DNA of 12,893 nucleotides from Thioalkalivibrio sp. (GCA_018224485.1 JAGTVE010000010.1:1-12893); one strand, 5' to 3'; numbered from the stretch's first letter, positions 1 through 6,126 are shown. Notes: generated by a model not told the origin, from the sequence alone. Made by a program: numbers and translations.

Positions 1-247
1 CGACGAGGATCCCCCGAAGCTGGTCCTGGAGGCCGACGCGGAGACCGCCACCGTGCGTGGGTTGATGGCGCTGATGCTGCTGCCCTTCCGGGACAAGACC
101 CCCGAGGAGGTGCTGGCCACCGATCCCCACGAGATGTTCGGCCCGATGGGCCTGGAGAGCGCGCTGAGCCCGACCCGGCGTGCGGGGCTCGAGGCCCTGT
201 TGTTCCGGGTGCGCGAGCTGGCCGTGGAGCACTCGGCGACTGCCTGA
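1..247 (+). CDS. sufE: SufE cysteine desulfurase activator, C-terminal part (5'-truncated)
   Basis: The reading frame enters from the left edge (first full codon at base 2) and stops with TGA at 245-247, leaving about 81 residues. The fragment contains a block reading VRGLMALMLL, then KTPEEVLATD, then GPMGLESALSPTRRAGLEAL, and ends with a helix containing RVRELA. This matches the end of the SufE/CsdE fold as I know it: a hydrophobic helix after VRG, a K-TPEE turn, and a G-L---LSP-RR-G motif. SufE accepts persulfide sulfur from the SufS desulfurase and passes it to the SufBCD scaffold. The sulfur-accepting Cys lies in the missing N-terminal half, so activity cannot be judged. Its place just upstream of sufC fits a suf operon. 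The gene is cut by the window edge and shows no sign of decay. Confidence 0.85.
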   Translation, partial: DEDPPKLVLEADAETATVRGLMALMLLPFRDKTPEEVLATDPHEMFGPMGLESALSPTRRAGLEALLFRVRELAVEHSATA

Positions 248-250
248 ATC

Positions 251-286
251 GGATGGTGGGCCCGCTGCGCTTGGCCCACCCTACGA
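251..286 (-). repeat. REP-like palindromic element with GTAG tag
   Basis: Arms GGTGGGCC (255-262) and GGCCCACC (273-280) form a perfect 8-bp stem around a 10-nt loop. Read on the minus strand, the tetranucleotide GTAG (complement of 281-284) directly precedes the 5' arm. That is the layout known for REP elements mobilised by RAYT (TnpA-REP) transposases, and the minus-strand core resembles a dispersed repeat I recall from many proteobacterial genomes. It begins a few bases after the sufE stop codon, a typical intergenic REP position. No T-run follows, so it is a poor intrinsic terminator, though it may stabilise the 3' end of the sufE mRNA. Only one copy is seen in this window. Confidence 0.55.
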
Positions 287-362
287 GGCTACGGGGTGGC
301 GGGCAGGGTTGGCAAGACGAAGTGTGGCCACCATCGGGCCTGAACGGAACAAACAATTGATC

Positions 363-389
363 GGCCTGACCGCCCGCTGGCGGAAGGCC
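363..389 (+). promoter_or_regulatory. Strong hairpin in the sufC leader
   Basis: GGCCT (363-367) pairs with AGGCC (385-389), and inside it CCGCC (370-374) pairs with GGCGG (379-383) around the tetraloop CGCT, with a small asymmetric internal loop (GA versus A). This gives ten mostly GC pairs. It lies 16 nt before the sufC Shine-Dalgarno sequence (AGGAG, 406-410). There is no U-tract, so it is not a standard terminator. It could be an mRNA processing or stability element separating sufE from sufC expression. Function is inferred only from position and strength. Confidence 0.35.
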
Positions 390-419
390 AACAGGAACAT
401 GACCCAGGAGAATACAGCC

Positions 420-1172
420 ATGCTGAAGATCAACGACCTGCACGCCCGGGTGGAGAACGGCACCCCCATCCTCAAGGGCATCGACCTCGAGGTGAAGCCC
501 GGCGAGGTCCACGCGATCATGGGGCCGAACGGCTCCGGCAAGAGCACCTTGTGCCAGGTGCTCGGCGGCCGCGACGGCTACGAGGTCACCAGCGGCACCG
601 CCGAATACCTCGGCGAGGACCTGTTCGCGCTCGAGCCCGAGGAGCGCGCCCGCGCGGGACTGCTTCTGGGCTTCCAGTACCCCGTGGAGATCCCGGGCGT
701 GAAGAACATCTACCTCCTGAAGGAGGCCTACAACGCCCAGCGCAAGCACCGCGGGGAACCCGAGGCGGATACCTTCCAGTTCCTCAAGCTGGTGCGCGAG
801 AAACTGCAGATGATGCAGATGGACGAGAGCTTCCTGCATCGCGCCGTCAACGCCGGGTTCTCCGGCGGCGAGAAGAAACGCAACGAGATCCTGCAGATGC
901 TGGTGCTCGAGCCGAAGCTCGCGTTGCTCGACGAGACCGATTCCGGGCTCGATATCGATGCGCTGAAGATCGTGTCGGACGGTGTGAACAAGCTCCGCTC
1001 GGCGGATCGCGCGATCGTGCTGGTCACGCACTACCAGCGCCTGCTGAGCTACATCGAACCCGATTTCGTTCACGTCCTGTCGGACGGACGGATCATCAAG
1101 TCCGGCGACAAGACCCTGGCCGAAGAGCTCGAGCGGAGCGGCTACCTGGGCATCATCGAGGAGGCAGCATGA
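420..1172 (+). CDS. sufC: SufC, ATPase of the SufBCD Fe-S scaffold
   Basis: This 250-residue ABC-type ATPase works in the cytosolic SufB-SufC-SufD complex, where ATP binding drives the conformational change needed for Fe-S assembly; it has no membrane partner. Visible motifs are Walker A GPNGSGKS (35-42), Q-loop Gln86, the ABC signature SGGEKKR (148-154), Walker B with LALLDETD (167-174) followed by SGLD, and switch His204. The signature with EKKR and the D-SGLDIDALK stretch are characteristic of SufC. Length equals the family norm (about 250). ATG at 420 is preferred because AGGAG lies 9 nt upstream; an in-frame ATG at 399 would add seven residues but has a weaker ribosome site. The stop overlaps the sufD start (ATGA). 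Upstream is sufE, not sufB, which is atypical. Confidence 0.97.
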   Translation: MLKINDLHARVENGTPILKGIDLEVKPGEVHAIMGPNGSGKSTLCQVLGGRDGYEVTSGTAEYLGEDLFALEPEERARAGLLLGFQYPVEIPGVKNIYLLKEAYNAQRKHRGEPEADTFQFLKLVREKLQMMQMDESFLHRAVNAGFSGGEKKRNEILQMLVLEPKLALLDETDSGLDIDALKIVSDGVNKLRSADRAIVLVTHYQRLLSYIEPDFVHVLSDGRIIKSGDKTLAEELERSGYLGIIEEAA

Positions 1173-2506
1173 GCGCGAATGCCCTCAGTCAGCACTACGC
1201 CGAACAGGTCCGGCAGATACAGGACGGGCTCCCACCCGAGCTTCCGGAGTGGCTGGCGGGTCGTCGCCGCGGCGCGGCCCAGCGCTTCGCCGCCGCGGGC
1301 TTCCCGGATCCGCGGCAGGAGGAGTGGAAATACACCAACGTTCGTCCGATCGCGACCAAGCCCTTCGCAACCGCCGAGGCGGTGGTCGCGGTGTCCCCCG
1401 AGACGATTGCGGGTCTGGCCTTCGAGGGACTGGATGCCTATCGCATGGTCTTCGTGGATGGGCGGTTCCGGCCCGAGCTCTCGGATCTCGAGGGGCTGCC
1501 GGAAGGCGTGGTCGTGCGCAGCCTCTCGGACATGCTCGGCGGTGAGGCGGATCGTCTCGAGCCGCTGCTGGGGACCCTCTCCCATGACCGCTTCTCCAGC
1601 TTCGCGGCTGCGAACATGGCCTTCATGAGCGACGGGGCAGTGATCATGCTGGGCAAGGGAGTGCGCGTGGAACGACCGCTGCACCTGCTGCTCGTGGGAT
1701 CGGCGGGGAGCCCGGCCGCGTGGCACCACCCGCGCGTGCTGGTTCAGGCCGCCGAGGAGTCCGAGGTGACCATCGTGGAGCACTACGCGGATCTCGACGG
1801 CGCCAGCGGGTTCACGAACACGGTAACCGAGCTGCGGGCCGAGGCCGGTGCGCAGGTGCGCCACTACCTGGTTCAGGACCATGCGGACAGCGCCTACCAC
1901 ATTGGCAGCGTCTTCGTGCAGCAGCGCCGCGACAGCCGGGTGACCTCGCACAACGTGAACCTCGGCGGCCGCCTGGTGCGGCACGACCTGAACATCGACC
2001 TCACCGAGCCGGGCGCAGAGATCGAGCTGAACGGTCTCTTCCTGGTGGGCGGACGCCAGCACGTGGACACCCACACCCGCGTGCATCATTCCTCGCCCAA
2101 CACGACCAGCCGGGAGCAGTACCGGGGTATCGGTCAGGGACATGGCCGCGGCGTCTTCAAGGGCCGGGTGCTGGTGGAACGCGGCGCCCAGAAGACCGAC
2201 GCCCAGCAGCACAGCGCCAACCTGCTGCTGTCGCCGAACGCCGAGATCGACACCAAGCCGGAACTGGAGATCTACGCCGACGACGTGAAGTGTGCGCACG
2301 GGGCGACGGTCGGCCAGCTGGACGAGACCTCGCTGTACTACCTGCGCAGCCGTGGCATCGGCACGGAAGCGGCGCGGGGAATGCTGGTCTTCGCCTTCGC
2401 CGACGAGGTCCTCGAGCGCATGGAACTGGCGCCGGTTCGCACCAGCATCGAGCGTCGGCTCGCCGCACGCCTGCCCCAGGCGGGTGTGATGGAGGTCTTC
2501 ACTTAA
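1169..2506 (+). CDS. sufD: SufD, Fe-S scaffold subunit
   Basis: This 445-residue protein is the beta-helix partner of SufB in the SufBCD scaffold. Near the N-terminus the motif R-EEWKYTNVRPI is typical of SufB/SufD-family proteins. The middle carries the repetitive beta-strand core (for example DLNIDLTEPGAEIELNGLF and QQHSANLLLSPNAEIDTKPEL). The C-terminal signature KCAHGATVGQLDE holds Cys375 and His377; the histidine corresponds to the SufD residue implicated at the SufB-SufD cluster interface in E. coli (His360), allowing for a longer N-terminus. The helix LYYLRSRGI follows as in the family. The start codon overlaps the sufC stop by 4 nt, and GAGGAGG precedes it, implying translational coupling. 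A large antisense reading frame across this gene is a GC-composition shadow. Confidence 0.97.
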   Translation: MSANALSQHYAEQVRQIQDGLPPELPEWLAGRRRGAAQRFAAAGFPDPRQEEWKYTNVRPIATKPFATAEAVVAVSPETIAGLAFEGLDAYRMVFVDGRFRPELSDLEGLPEGVVVRSLSDMLGGEADRLEPLLGTLSHDRFSSFAAANMAFMSDGAVIMLGKGVRVERPLHLLLVGSAGSPAAWHHPRVLVQAAEESEVTIVEHYADLDGASGFTNTVTELRAEAGAQVRHYLVQDHADSAYHIGSVFVQQRRDSRVTSHNVNLGGRLVRHDLNIDLTEPGAEIELNGLFLVGGRQHVDTHTRVHHSSPNTTSREQYRGIGQGHGRGVFKGRVLVERGAQKTDAQQHSANLLLSPNAEIDTKPELEIYADDVKCAHGATVGQLDETSLYYLRSRGIGTEAARGMLVFAFADEVLERMELAPVRTSIERRLAARLPQAGVMEVFT

Positions 2507-2543
2507 CCTCACGATCGCGCGGAGCGCGAGGAGAAAACAGGCC

Positions 2544-3089
2544 ATGCAGGTTCAGGAAATGATCACGCTCACTCGGGACTGCCCGGCCGTTGCCGTCCCG
2601 GAAGGGCAGAAGGTGATGATGGGGGCGGGTGGCGAGGTCGGTCTCGTCCAGGCCCTCGGCGGCAGTTACACCGTGATGGCGCAGGGCCGGCTGTTCCGGG
2701 TCGACACCAAGGATGCCGACGCCCTGGGTAAGGAGCCCACCTCGAGCCCGGAGCGGCCCGAGGACGCCTCGGACGAGGACGTCGAGAAGATGGTCTGGGA
2801 CCAGATGCGCGGCTGCTACGACCCGGAAATCCCGATCAACATCGTGGACCTCGGGCTGATCTACCGCTGTGAGATCGAGCCGAACCCCGAAGGCGGCCGC
2901 CGCGTCTCCATCGATATGACACTCACTGCACCCGGATGCGGGATGGGCAATGTGATCGCGAGCGACGTCTGGCAGCGCGTGATGGAGGTTCCGACCGTCG
3001 AGGACGCGCACGTGGAGGTCGTCTTCGATCCACCCTGGGATGCCTCGCGCATGACGGAGGCGGCTCGTCTGCAGACGGGCATGTTCTGA
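2544..3089 (+). CDS. sufT: SufT, long-form Fe-S maturation factor (MIP18/DUF59 family)
   Basis: At 181 residues this matches the long SufT form found in suf operons. An N-terminal region (about 1-60) holds RDCPAVAVPEG and a Gly-rich stretch ending in LGGSYTVM. An acidic linker (about 65-85) leads to a C-terminal MIP18-type domain with DPEIPINIVDLGLIY (93-107) and the cysteine motif TAPGCGM (128-134, Cys132). DUF59 proteins aid maturation of Fe-S proteins or delivery to targets; the exact role of long SufT is not settled. The 37-nt gap from sufD carries a GAGGAG ribosome site (2528-2533). A 6-bp hairpin TCGCGC-GGA-GCGCGA (2515-2529) covers the first two bases of that site. The stop overlaps the start of the Rieske gene by one base. 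Confidence 0.92.
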   Translation: MQVQEMITLTRDCPAVAVPEGQKVMMGAGGEVGLVQALGGSYTVMAQGRLFRVDTKDADALGKEPTSSPERPEDASDEDVEKMVWDQMRGCYDPEIPINIVDLGLIYRCEIEPNPEGGRRVSIDMTLTAPGCGMGNVIASDVWQRVMEVPTVEDAHVEVVFDPPWDASRMTEAARLQTGMF

Positions 3090-3409
3090 TGAGTGACTGG
3101 GTGGACGTCGCCCCTGAGGAAGACATCGAGCCCGGTACGTACCGGCAGGTGGACGTCGACGATGTGCCGATCCTCGTCTTCAACGTCGAGGGCGGCTTCT
3201 ACGCGATCGAGGACATGTGCTCGCACGAGGCCTACCCGATGGCGGGGGGCGAGGTGAAGGGCGACCGCATCACCTGCCCGCAGCATGGGGCGGAGTTCTG
3301 TCTGCGTACGGGTGCGGCACTGAGTGCACCCGCCTACGAGCCGATCACGACCTTCCCGGTGCGGGTCGAAAGCGGCGTGGTTCAGGTCCGCGACGATCGC
3401 TGGGATTGA
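3089..3409 (+). CDS. Rieske [2Fe-2S] ferredoxin, NirD/BphF type
   Basis: A 106-residue soluble Rieske protein. The two cluster-binding motifs are Cys44-Ser-His46 and Cys63-Pro-Gln-His66, so both ligand pairs are intact. No signal peptide or membrane anchor is present, unlike the bc1 Rieske, so it should be a cytosolic electron carrier. Strands such as FNVEGGFYAIEDMC and TFPVRVESGVVQVR are typical of small ferredoxins of the non-haem oxygenase or nitrite-reductase small-subunit family. The ATG shares a base with the sufT stop (TGATG), implying coupled translation. No oxygenase or nitrite reductase gene is nearby, so the context points to a role with Fe-S assembly, perhaps electron supply, or to a client of it. 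The specific function is inference. Confidence 0.9.
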   Translation: MSDWVDVAPEEDIEPGTYRQVDVDDVPILVFNVEGGFYAIEDMCSHEAYPMAGGEVKGDRITCPQHGAEFCLRTGAALSAPAYEPITTFPVRVESGVVQVRDDRWD

Positions 3410-3456
3410 GTAGGGCGCTCACGCCACCTTTTACGTCAATAAGGAGAGTCAGCAAG

Positions 3457-3840
3457 ATGAGTACGATGGCCGTCGATAGCAGCAACGCCGCAGCGGAGGT
3501 CCCGGAGGCGGATCGCGTCCGGGCGACCGAGAAGGCAACGCGGCACATCCTCAAGCAGATGGAGTCCGATCCGGCTGCCATTGGCTTCCGTCTGGAGGTC
3601 AAGCGCACGGGCTGCTCCGGCTGGATGTACGTGGTTGATCTCGTGCGCGAGCCGCGGGACGACGACATGATCTTCCGCGTGGGTGATGAACTGGATATCT
3701 ACGTGGACGAAAAGAGCTTCGGTTTCGTGCACGGCATGGAAATCGACTTCGTCTCCGAGGGACTCACCCGGCAACTGGTCTTCAACAACCCCAATGTGAC
3801 CGCCGAGTGCGGATGCGGCGAGAGTTTCTCGATCGACTGA
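3457..3840 (+). CDS. sufA: A-type Fe-S carrier, SufA/IscA/ErpA family
   Basis: This 127-residue A-type carrier takes Fe-S clusters from the scaffold to apo-proteins. The three ligand cysteines are present: Cys53 in RTGCSGWMY, and Cys118 and Cys120 in ECGCGESF. The segment GMEIDFVSEGLTRQLVFNNPN before the last motif is family-typical. The N-terminus has about 20 extra residues before the HesB-like domain. The start has a good ribosome site AAGGAG (3441-3446) ten bases upstream of ATG. The name sufA is chosen from operon context; IscA or ErpA cannot be excluded on sequence alone. The 47-nt gap after the Rieske gene has only a 4-bp GC stem, so it is probably cotranscribed. This is the last gene of the plus-strand block before a convergent pair. 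Confidence 0.9.
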   Translation: MSTMAVDSSNAAAEVPEADRVRATEKATRHILKQMESDPAAIGFRLEVKRTGCSGWMYVVDLVREPRDDDMIFRVGDELDIYVDEKSFGFVHGMEIDFVSEGLTRQLVFNNPNVTAECGCGESFSID

Positions 3841-3863
3841 GCGGGGCGTGCCCGAACCGACGA

Positions 3864-3895
3864 GCCACGCGACCGGGCGCCTCCGGCCGCGTGGC
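3864..3895. terminator. Candidate terminator hairpin between convergent sufA and ppiC-like gene
   Basis: GCCACGCG (3864-3871) pairs with CGCGTGGC (3888-3895), and an inner CCGG/CCGG pair (3873-3876, 3883-3886) extends the stem across an A-C mismatch. It lies in the 151-nt gap between two convergent genes, where a shared terminator is expected. No T-run follows on either strand, so it may act with Rho or only protect 3' ends. The rest of the gap shows nothing recognisable. Confidence 0.35.
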
Positions 3896-3991
3896 CTACC
3901 AGGCGGCGGGTGGTGGATTGCCGGTGATGCTCCGGCATCCGGCGCCGCATATGGTCCCGGAGGCAGAGGCGGTGATCCGCTCGTGGTATCG

Positions 3992-4813
3992 CTATTGCTG
4001 GGGACGGATCGGGAACTCGATGCGCGCATCGGCACGCAGTTCTTCCACGTAGCTACGCAGCCTGCGGGTCTCGAGGATCTCCTCGATCAGCGGCCGAACC
4101 TCCTCCAAAGGCGGCGGTTCAACGTCTCTCGTATCCTCGAGCCGGATCACGTGCCAGCCGAACTGGGTTTCGACGGGTTCGCGGGTATATTCGCCGGGTT
4201 CAAGTTCGGTGACGGCCTCGGCAAATGGCGGGACCATCTGTTCGGGCACGAACCAGCCGAGGTCGCCGCCCTCGGACGCCGAGGCGTCGATCGAGTGCGT
4301 CTCGGCCAGTTCGGCGAATTCGCTGCCGGCATCCAGCTGTCCGAGCAGTTCCCTCGCGAGCTCGGGCGTCGGCACCAGGATATGGCGGGCCCGGTATTCC
4401 TCGGATGGGAGGGCTTCGATGCGGTTCTCGTACTCCGCCTGAATCTCGGCATCGGAGAATTGCATCGCCTCGGTCCTGCGCTCGATCAACTGCGACGCCA
4501 GGATGTTGGTTTCGATGTTCCGCAGCAGGATCCGCGTCTCTTCCTCTTGGTGCAGGCCCTCGGCGACGGCCTGCTGTCGCAGAACCTCCAGCCGGATCAG
4601 TTCGTCCAGGAGTTCTTCGGTGTCCGCAGTTTCCGGCGCGCCCTCGAGCCCGACATACGTGAAGAGATCCGTCCGCGTAATGGGTACACCGTTCACCAGC
4701 GCCAGGGTCTCCGCATCCGCCACCGGCGGTTCGGCCTCGGGCTCCGGGCGGTCGCATGCAGTCAGCACCGGCAGAAGCGCGGTCAGCAGGATCAGGGCGA
4801 TGCGGGTATTCAT
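3992..4813 (-). CDS. Parvulin-type peptidyl-prolyl isomerase lipoprotein
   Basis: A 273-residue secreted PPIase that should assist protein folding at the envelope. Residues 1-20 are a lipoprotein signal (positively charged start, hydrophobic run, lipobox LTAC with Cys20). Asp21 at the +2 position would favour inner-membrane retention under the E. coli Lol rule. A short linker rich in Pro, Glu and Ala follows, then an N-terminal helical segment (about 35-130) of the SurA/PrsA kind with NGVPITRTDL. The parvulin domain spans about 140-227: RARHILV, GGDLGWF, a PPFAEAV segment and FGWHVIRL. The C-terminal helix is charged. GGAG precedes the ATG. It lies 66 nt downstream of yciI on the same strand, so the two probably share a transcript. 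Specific client proteins are unknown. Confidence 0.92.
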   Translation of the reverse strand: MNTRIALILLTALLPVLTACDRPEPEAEPPVADAETLALVNGVPITRTDLFTYVGLEGAPETADTEELLDELIRLEVLRQQAVAEGLHQEEETRILLRNIETNILASQLIERRTEAMQFSDAEIQAEYENRIEALPSEEYRARHILVPTPELARELLGQLDAGSEFAELAETHSIDASASEGGDLGWFVPEQMVPPFAEAVTELEPGEYTREPVETQFGWHVIRLEDTRDVEPPPLEEVRPLIEEILETRRLRSYVEELRADARIEFPIRPQQ

Positions 4814-4879
4814 GGGCTTCTCCGAGGATTGTTGCGGGCGGCAGGCGCCGCATCGGCGGTCACTATTCCTGTTCCGTTA

Positions 4880-5179
4880 TCAGGGCAGCACCCGCTTGAA
4901 GGGGTGAACCCGCACCTCGCTGAAGACGCCCGTGGTGAGGTAGGGATCGGCATTGGCCCAGGCCTCCGCCTCCGCGAGCGACGGAAATTCCGCGACGATC
5001 AGACTGCCGGTAAAGCCGGCTGGACCGGGATCGGGGCTGTCCACCGCCGGGAGTGGTCCGGCGAGGACCAGTCGGCCGGCATCGCGCAGCGTCTCGATGC
5101 GCGACAGGTGTGCGGGGCGGGCCGCCATCCGGTGCTCGAGACTGCCGGGACGGTCCTGTCCAAGGATCACGTAGAGCAT
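4880..5179 (-). CDS. yciI: YciI family protein
   Basis: A 99-residue ferredoxin-like (dimeric alpha-beta barrel) protein very close to enterobacterial YciI as I recall it: MLYVILGQD start, RPAHL with His24, AGPLPAVDS (40-48), GFTGS, and ADPY with Asp78. The conserved His and Asp are proposed active-site residues, but no physiological reaction is established for the family. ATG at 5179 is chosen because the family begins at exactly this MLYV; the longer open frame upstream has no similarity. A TATACT box on the minus strand (5227-5232) lies about 48 nt before the start. It is divergent from yciO, and the ppiC-like gene follows on the same strand. Confidence 0.9.
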   Translation of the reverse strand: MLYVILGQDRPGSLEHRMAARPAHLSRIETLRDAGRLVLAGPLPAVDSPDPGPAGFTGSLIVAEFPSLAEAEAWANADPYLTTGVFSEVRVHPFKRVLP

Positions 5180-5226
5180 GCAGGGTTCCCCCGGGGTCGG
5201 TCGTCTTCGGGTAGTCGGCACCCGCC

Positions 5227-5232
5227 AGTATA
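5227..5232 (-). promoter_or_regulatory. Candidate -10 element for yciI
   Basis: On the minus strand, 5232 to 5227 reads TATACT, five of six matches to the sigma-70 -10 consensus, located in the 124-nt divergent gap about 48 nt before the yciI ATG. The -35 region is poor (CCGACA at a 16-nt spacing). The call rests on the -10 match and position only. Confidence 0.35.
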
Positions 5233-5269
5233 CAGGCTCCGCAGCCGGTGTCGGCAGGCGTGCAGCTGG

Positions 5270-5275
5270 TATGAT
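5270..5275 (+). promoter_or_regulatory. Candidate -10 element for yciO
   Basis: TATGAT followed directly by GCGGCG, about 29 nt upstream of the yciO start. No good -35 is seen at 16-18 nt. The same -10-plus-GCGGCG arrangement recurs at 5984-5995, which raises its plausibility slightly. Confidence 0.35.
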
Positions 5276-5303
5276 GCGGCGTTCCAGGTGCAACGGTGCG
5301 GTC

Positions 5304-5921
5304 ATGAGCGTTCTCACCATCCATCCCGAAAACCCGCAGCCAAGGCTCCTCAAGCAGGCGGTGGAGCGGCTGGAGCAGGGCGCGGTTATCGTGCTGCCGA
5401 CCGATGCATGCTACGCGCTCGCCTGCCGGCTTGGCGACAAGGCGGGCGTGGAACAGATCCGGCGGCTGAGGCAGGTGGGCGAGGAACATCACCTGACGCT
5501 GCTGTGCCGGGACCTCTCCGAACTGGGCGTGTACGCGAAGGTCGACAATATCGCCTTCCGGTTGATGAAGGCGCTCACGCCGGGTCCGTACACCTTCATC
5601 CTGCCGGCAACGCGGGAGGTGCCCCGGCGCCTGCAGCACCCGAAGCGGCGTACGGTCGGTCTCCGTGTGCCGGACTCGCGCGTGGTCCAGGAGCTGCTCG
5701 GGGAGCACGGATCGCCGCTGATGTCGGCAACCCTGCACCTTCCCGGCGACGAACATCCACTGAGCGAGCCGTGGGAGATCGAGGAGCGCATCGGGCGCGT
5801 CGTCGACACCATCATCGACAGCGGTGCGGGGACCCTCGAGGCGACCACGGTGATCGACCTGACCGGCGCCGTGCCGGAGGTGGTGCGGCACGGGCTGGGG
5901 CGGGTCGATTTCCTGGAGTGA
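5304..5921 (+). CDS. yciO: YciO, TsaC/Sua5-family protein (YrdC domain)
   Basis: A 205-residue YrdC-domain protein matching YciO (about 206 residues in E. coli) along its length. The start IHPENPQPRLLKQAV, PTD at 32-34, TLLCRDLSEL, the segment FRLMKALTPGPYTFIL (85-100), KRRTVGLRVP (114-123) and TTVIDLT near the end are all recognisable. The fold is that of threonylcarbamoyl-AMP synthases of the t6A tRNA pathway, but YciO is a separate branch and is not regarded as the main t6A enzyme, so the exact activity is open. ATG 5304 is chosen because the YciO-like sequence begins there; upstream codons in the same frame overlap the divergent yciI. Neighbourhood with yciI, trpS, scpAB and rluB is a common gammaproteobacterial arrangement. 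Confidence 0.93.
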   Translation: MSVLTIHPENPQPRLLKQAVERLEQGAVIVLPTDACYALACRLGDKAGVEQIRRLRQVGEEHHLTLLCRDLSELGVYAKVDNIAFRLMKALTPGPYTFILPATREVPRRLQHPKRRTVGLRVPDSRVVQELLGEHGSPLMSATLHLPGDEHPLSEPWEIEERIGRVVDTIIDSGAGTLEATTVIDLTGAVPEVVRHGLGRVDFLE

Positions 5922-5983
5922 CGCGTTCGTGCCGGCGCGACGGGAGGACCCTGGGGCAATGCAGCGGAGCCGGCGGTCTTGGT

Positions 5984-5989
5984 TATACT
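5984..5989 (+). promoter_or_regulatory. Candidate -10 element upstream of the iaaA-like remnant and DUF945 gene
   Basis: TATACT followed by GCGGCG and then ATG at 5996. A start point about 7 nt after the box would fall on that ATG, so the message for the remnant could be leaderless. The -35 is not convincing. With the remnant dead, this box may now serve the DUF945 gene at 6124. Confidence 0.35.
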
Positions 5990-5995
5990 GCGGCG

Positions 5996-6126
5996 ATGCC
6001 ATCATCGAATCCAGTGATCGCGATTCACGGCGGGCGCGCAACTGAACGGCTCGGTCTGAGCGCGGCGCATCCGCGGCACGCGCAGTGGTCGCTGCCGGGA
6101 TCCGGATTCTCCGGGAAGAACCCTTG
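5996..6126 (+). pseudogene. Decayed remnant of an isoaspartyl peptidase/L-asparaginase (type 2) gene
   Basis: From ATG 5996 the translation begins MPSSNPVIAIHGG, the hallmark N-terminus of N-terminal-nucleophile isoaspartyl peptidases (E. coli IaaA has AVIAIHGGAG at its start). After 29 unrelated bases the frame changes, and 6064-6126 reads GASAARAVVAAGIRILREEPL, which aligns with the family helix of the form GESALDVVTEAVRLLEECPL with one inserted residue. In intact enzymes about 35 residues separate these blocks; here there are about ten. The simplest reading is a gene that lost internal sequence plus a frameshift and was cut off where the DUF945 gene begins. The catalytic Thr and the rest (about 300 residues normally) are absent. 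The open frame from 5996 ends at 6139. The second match is the weaker one. Confidence 0.5.

Noticed and set aside
551..1168. Upstream extension of the sufD frame through sufC
   Set aside because: The extension overlaps sufC in another frame and is Arg/Pro-rich. SufD homology begins at the ATG at 1169, which has a ribosome site.
1142..2545. 467-codon open frame antisense to sufD
   Set aside because: It mirrors the codon structure of a clear sufD gene in GC-rich DNA. Its translation is low-complexity (His/Arg/Gly-rich) and resembles no known family.
3414..3425. GGCG-CTCA-CGCC hairpin followed by CCTTTT, as a terminator before sufA
   Set aside because: The stem is only 4 bp and the T-run is short and offset. 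It is too weak to claim termination between the Rieske gene and sufA.
6085..6123. GTG 6085 as start of the DUF945 protein
   Set aside because: No ribosome site, and the added residues match an asparaginase helix rather than a DUF945 N-terminus. TTG 6124 has GGGAAGAA just upstream.
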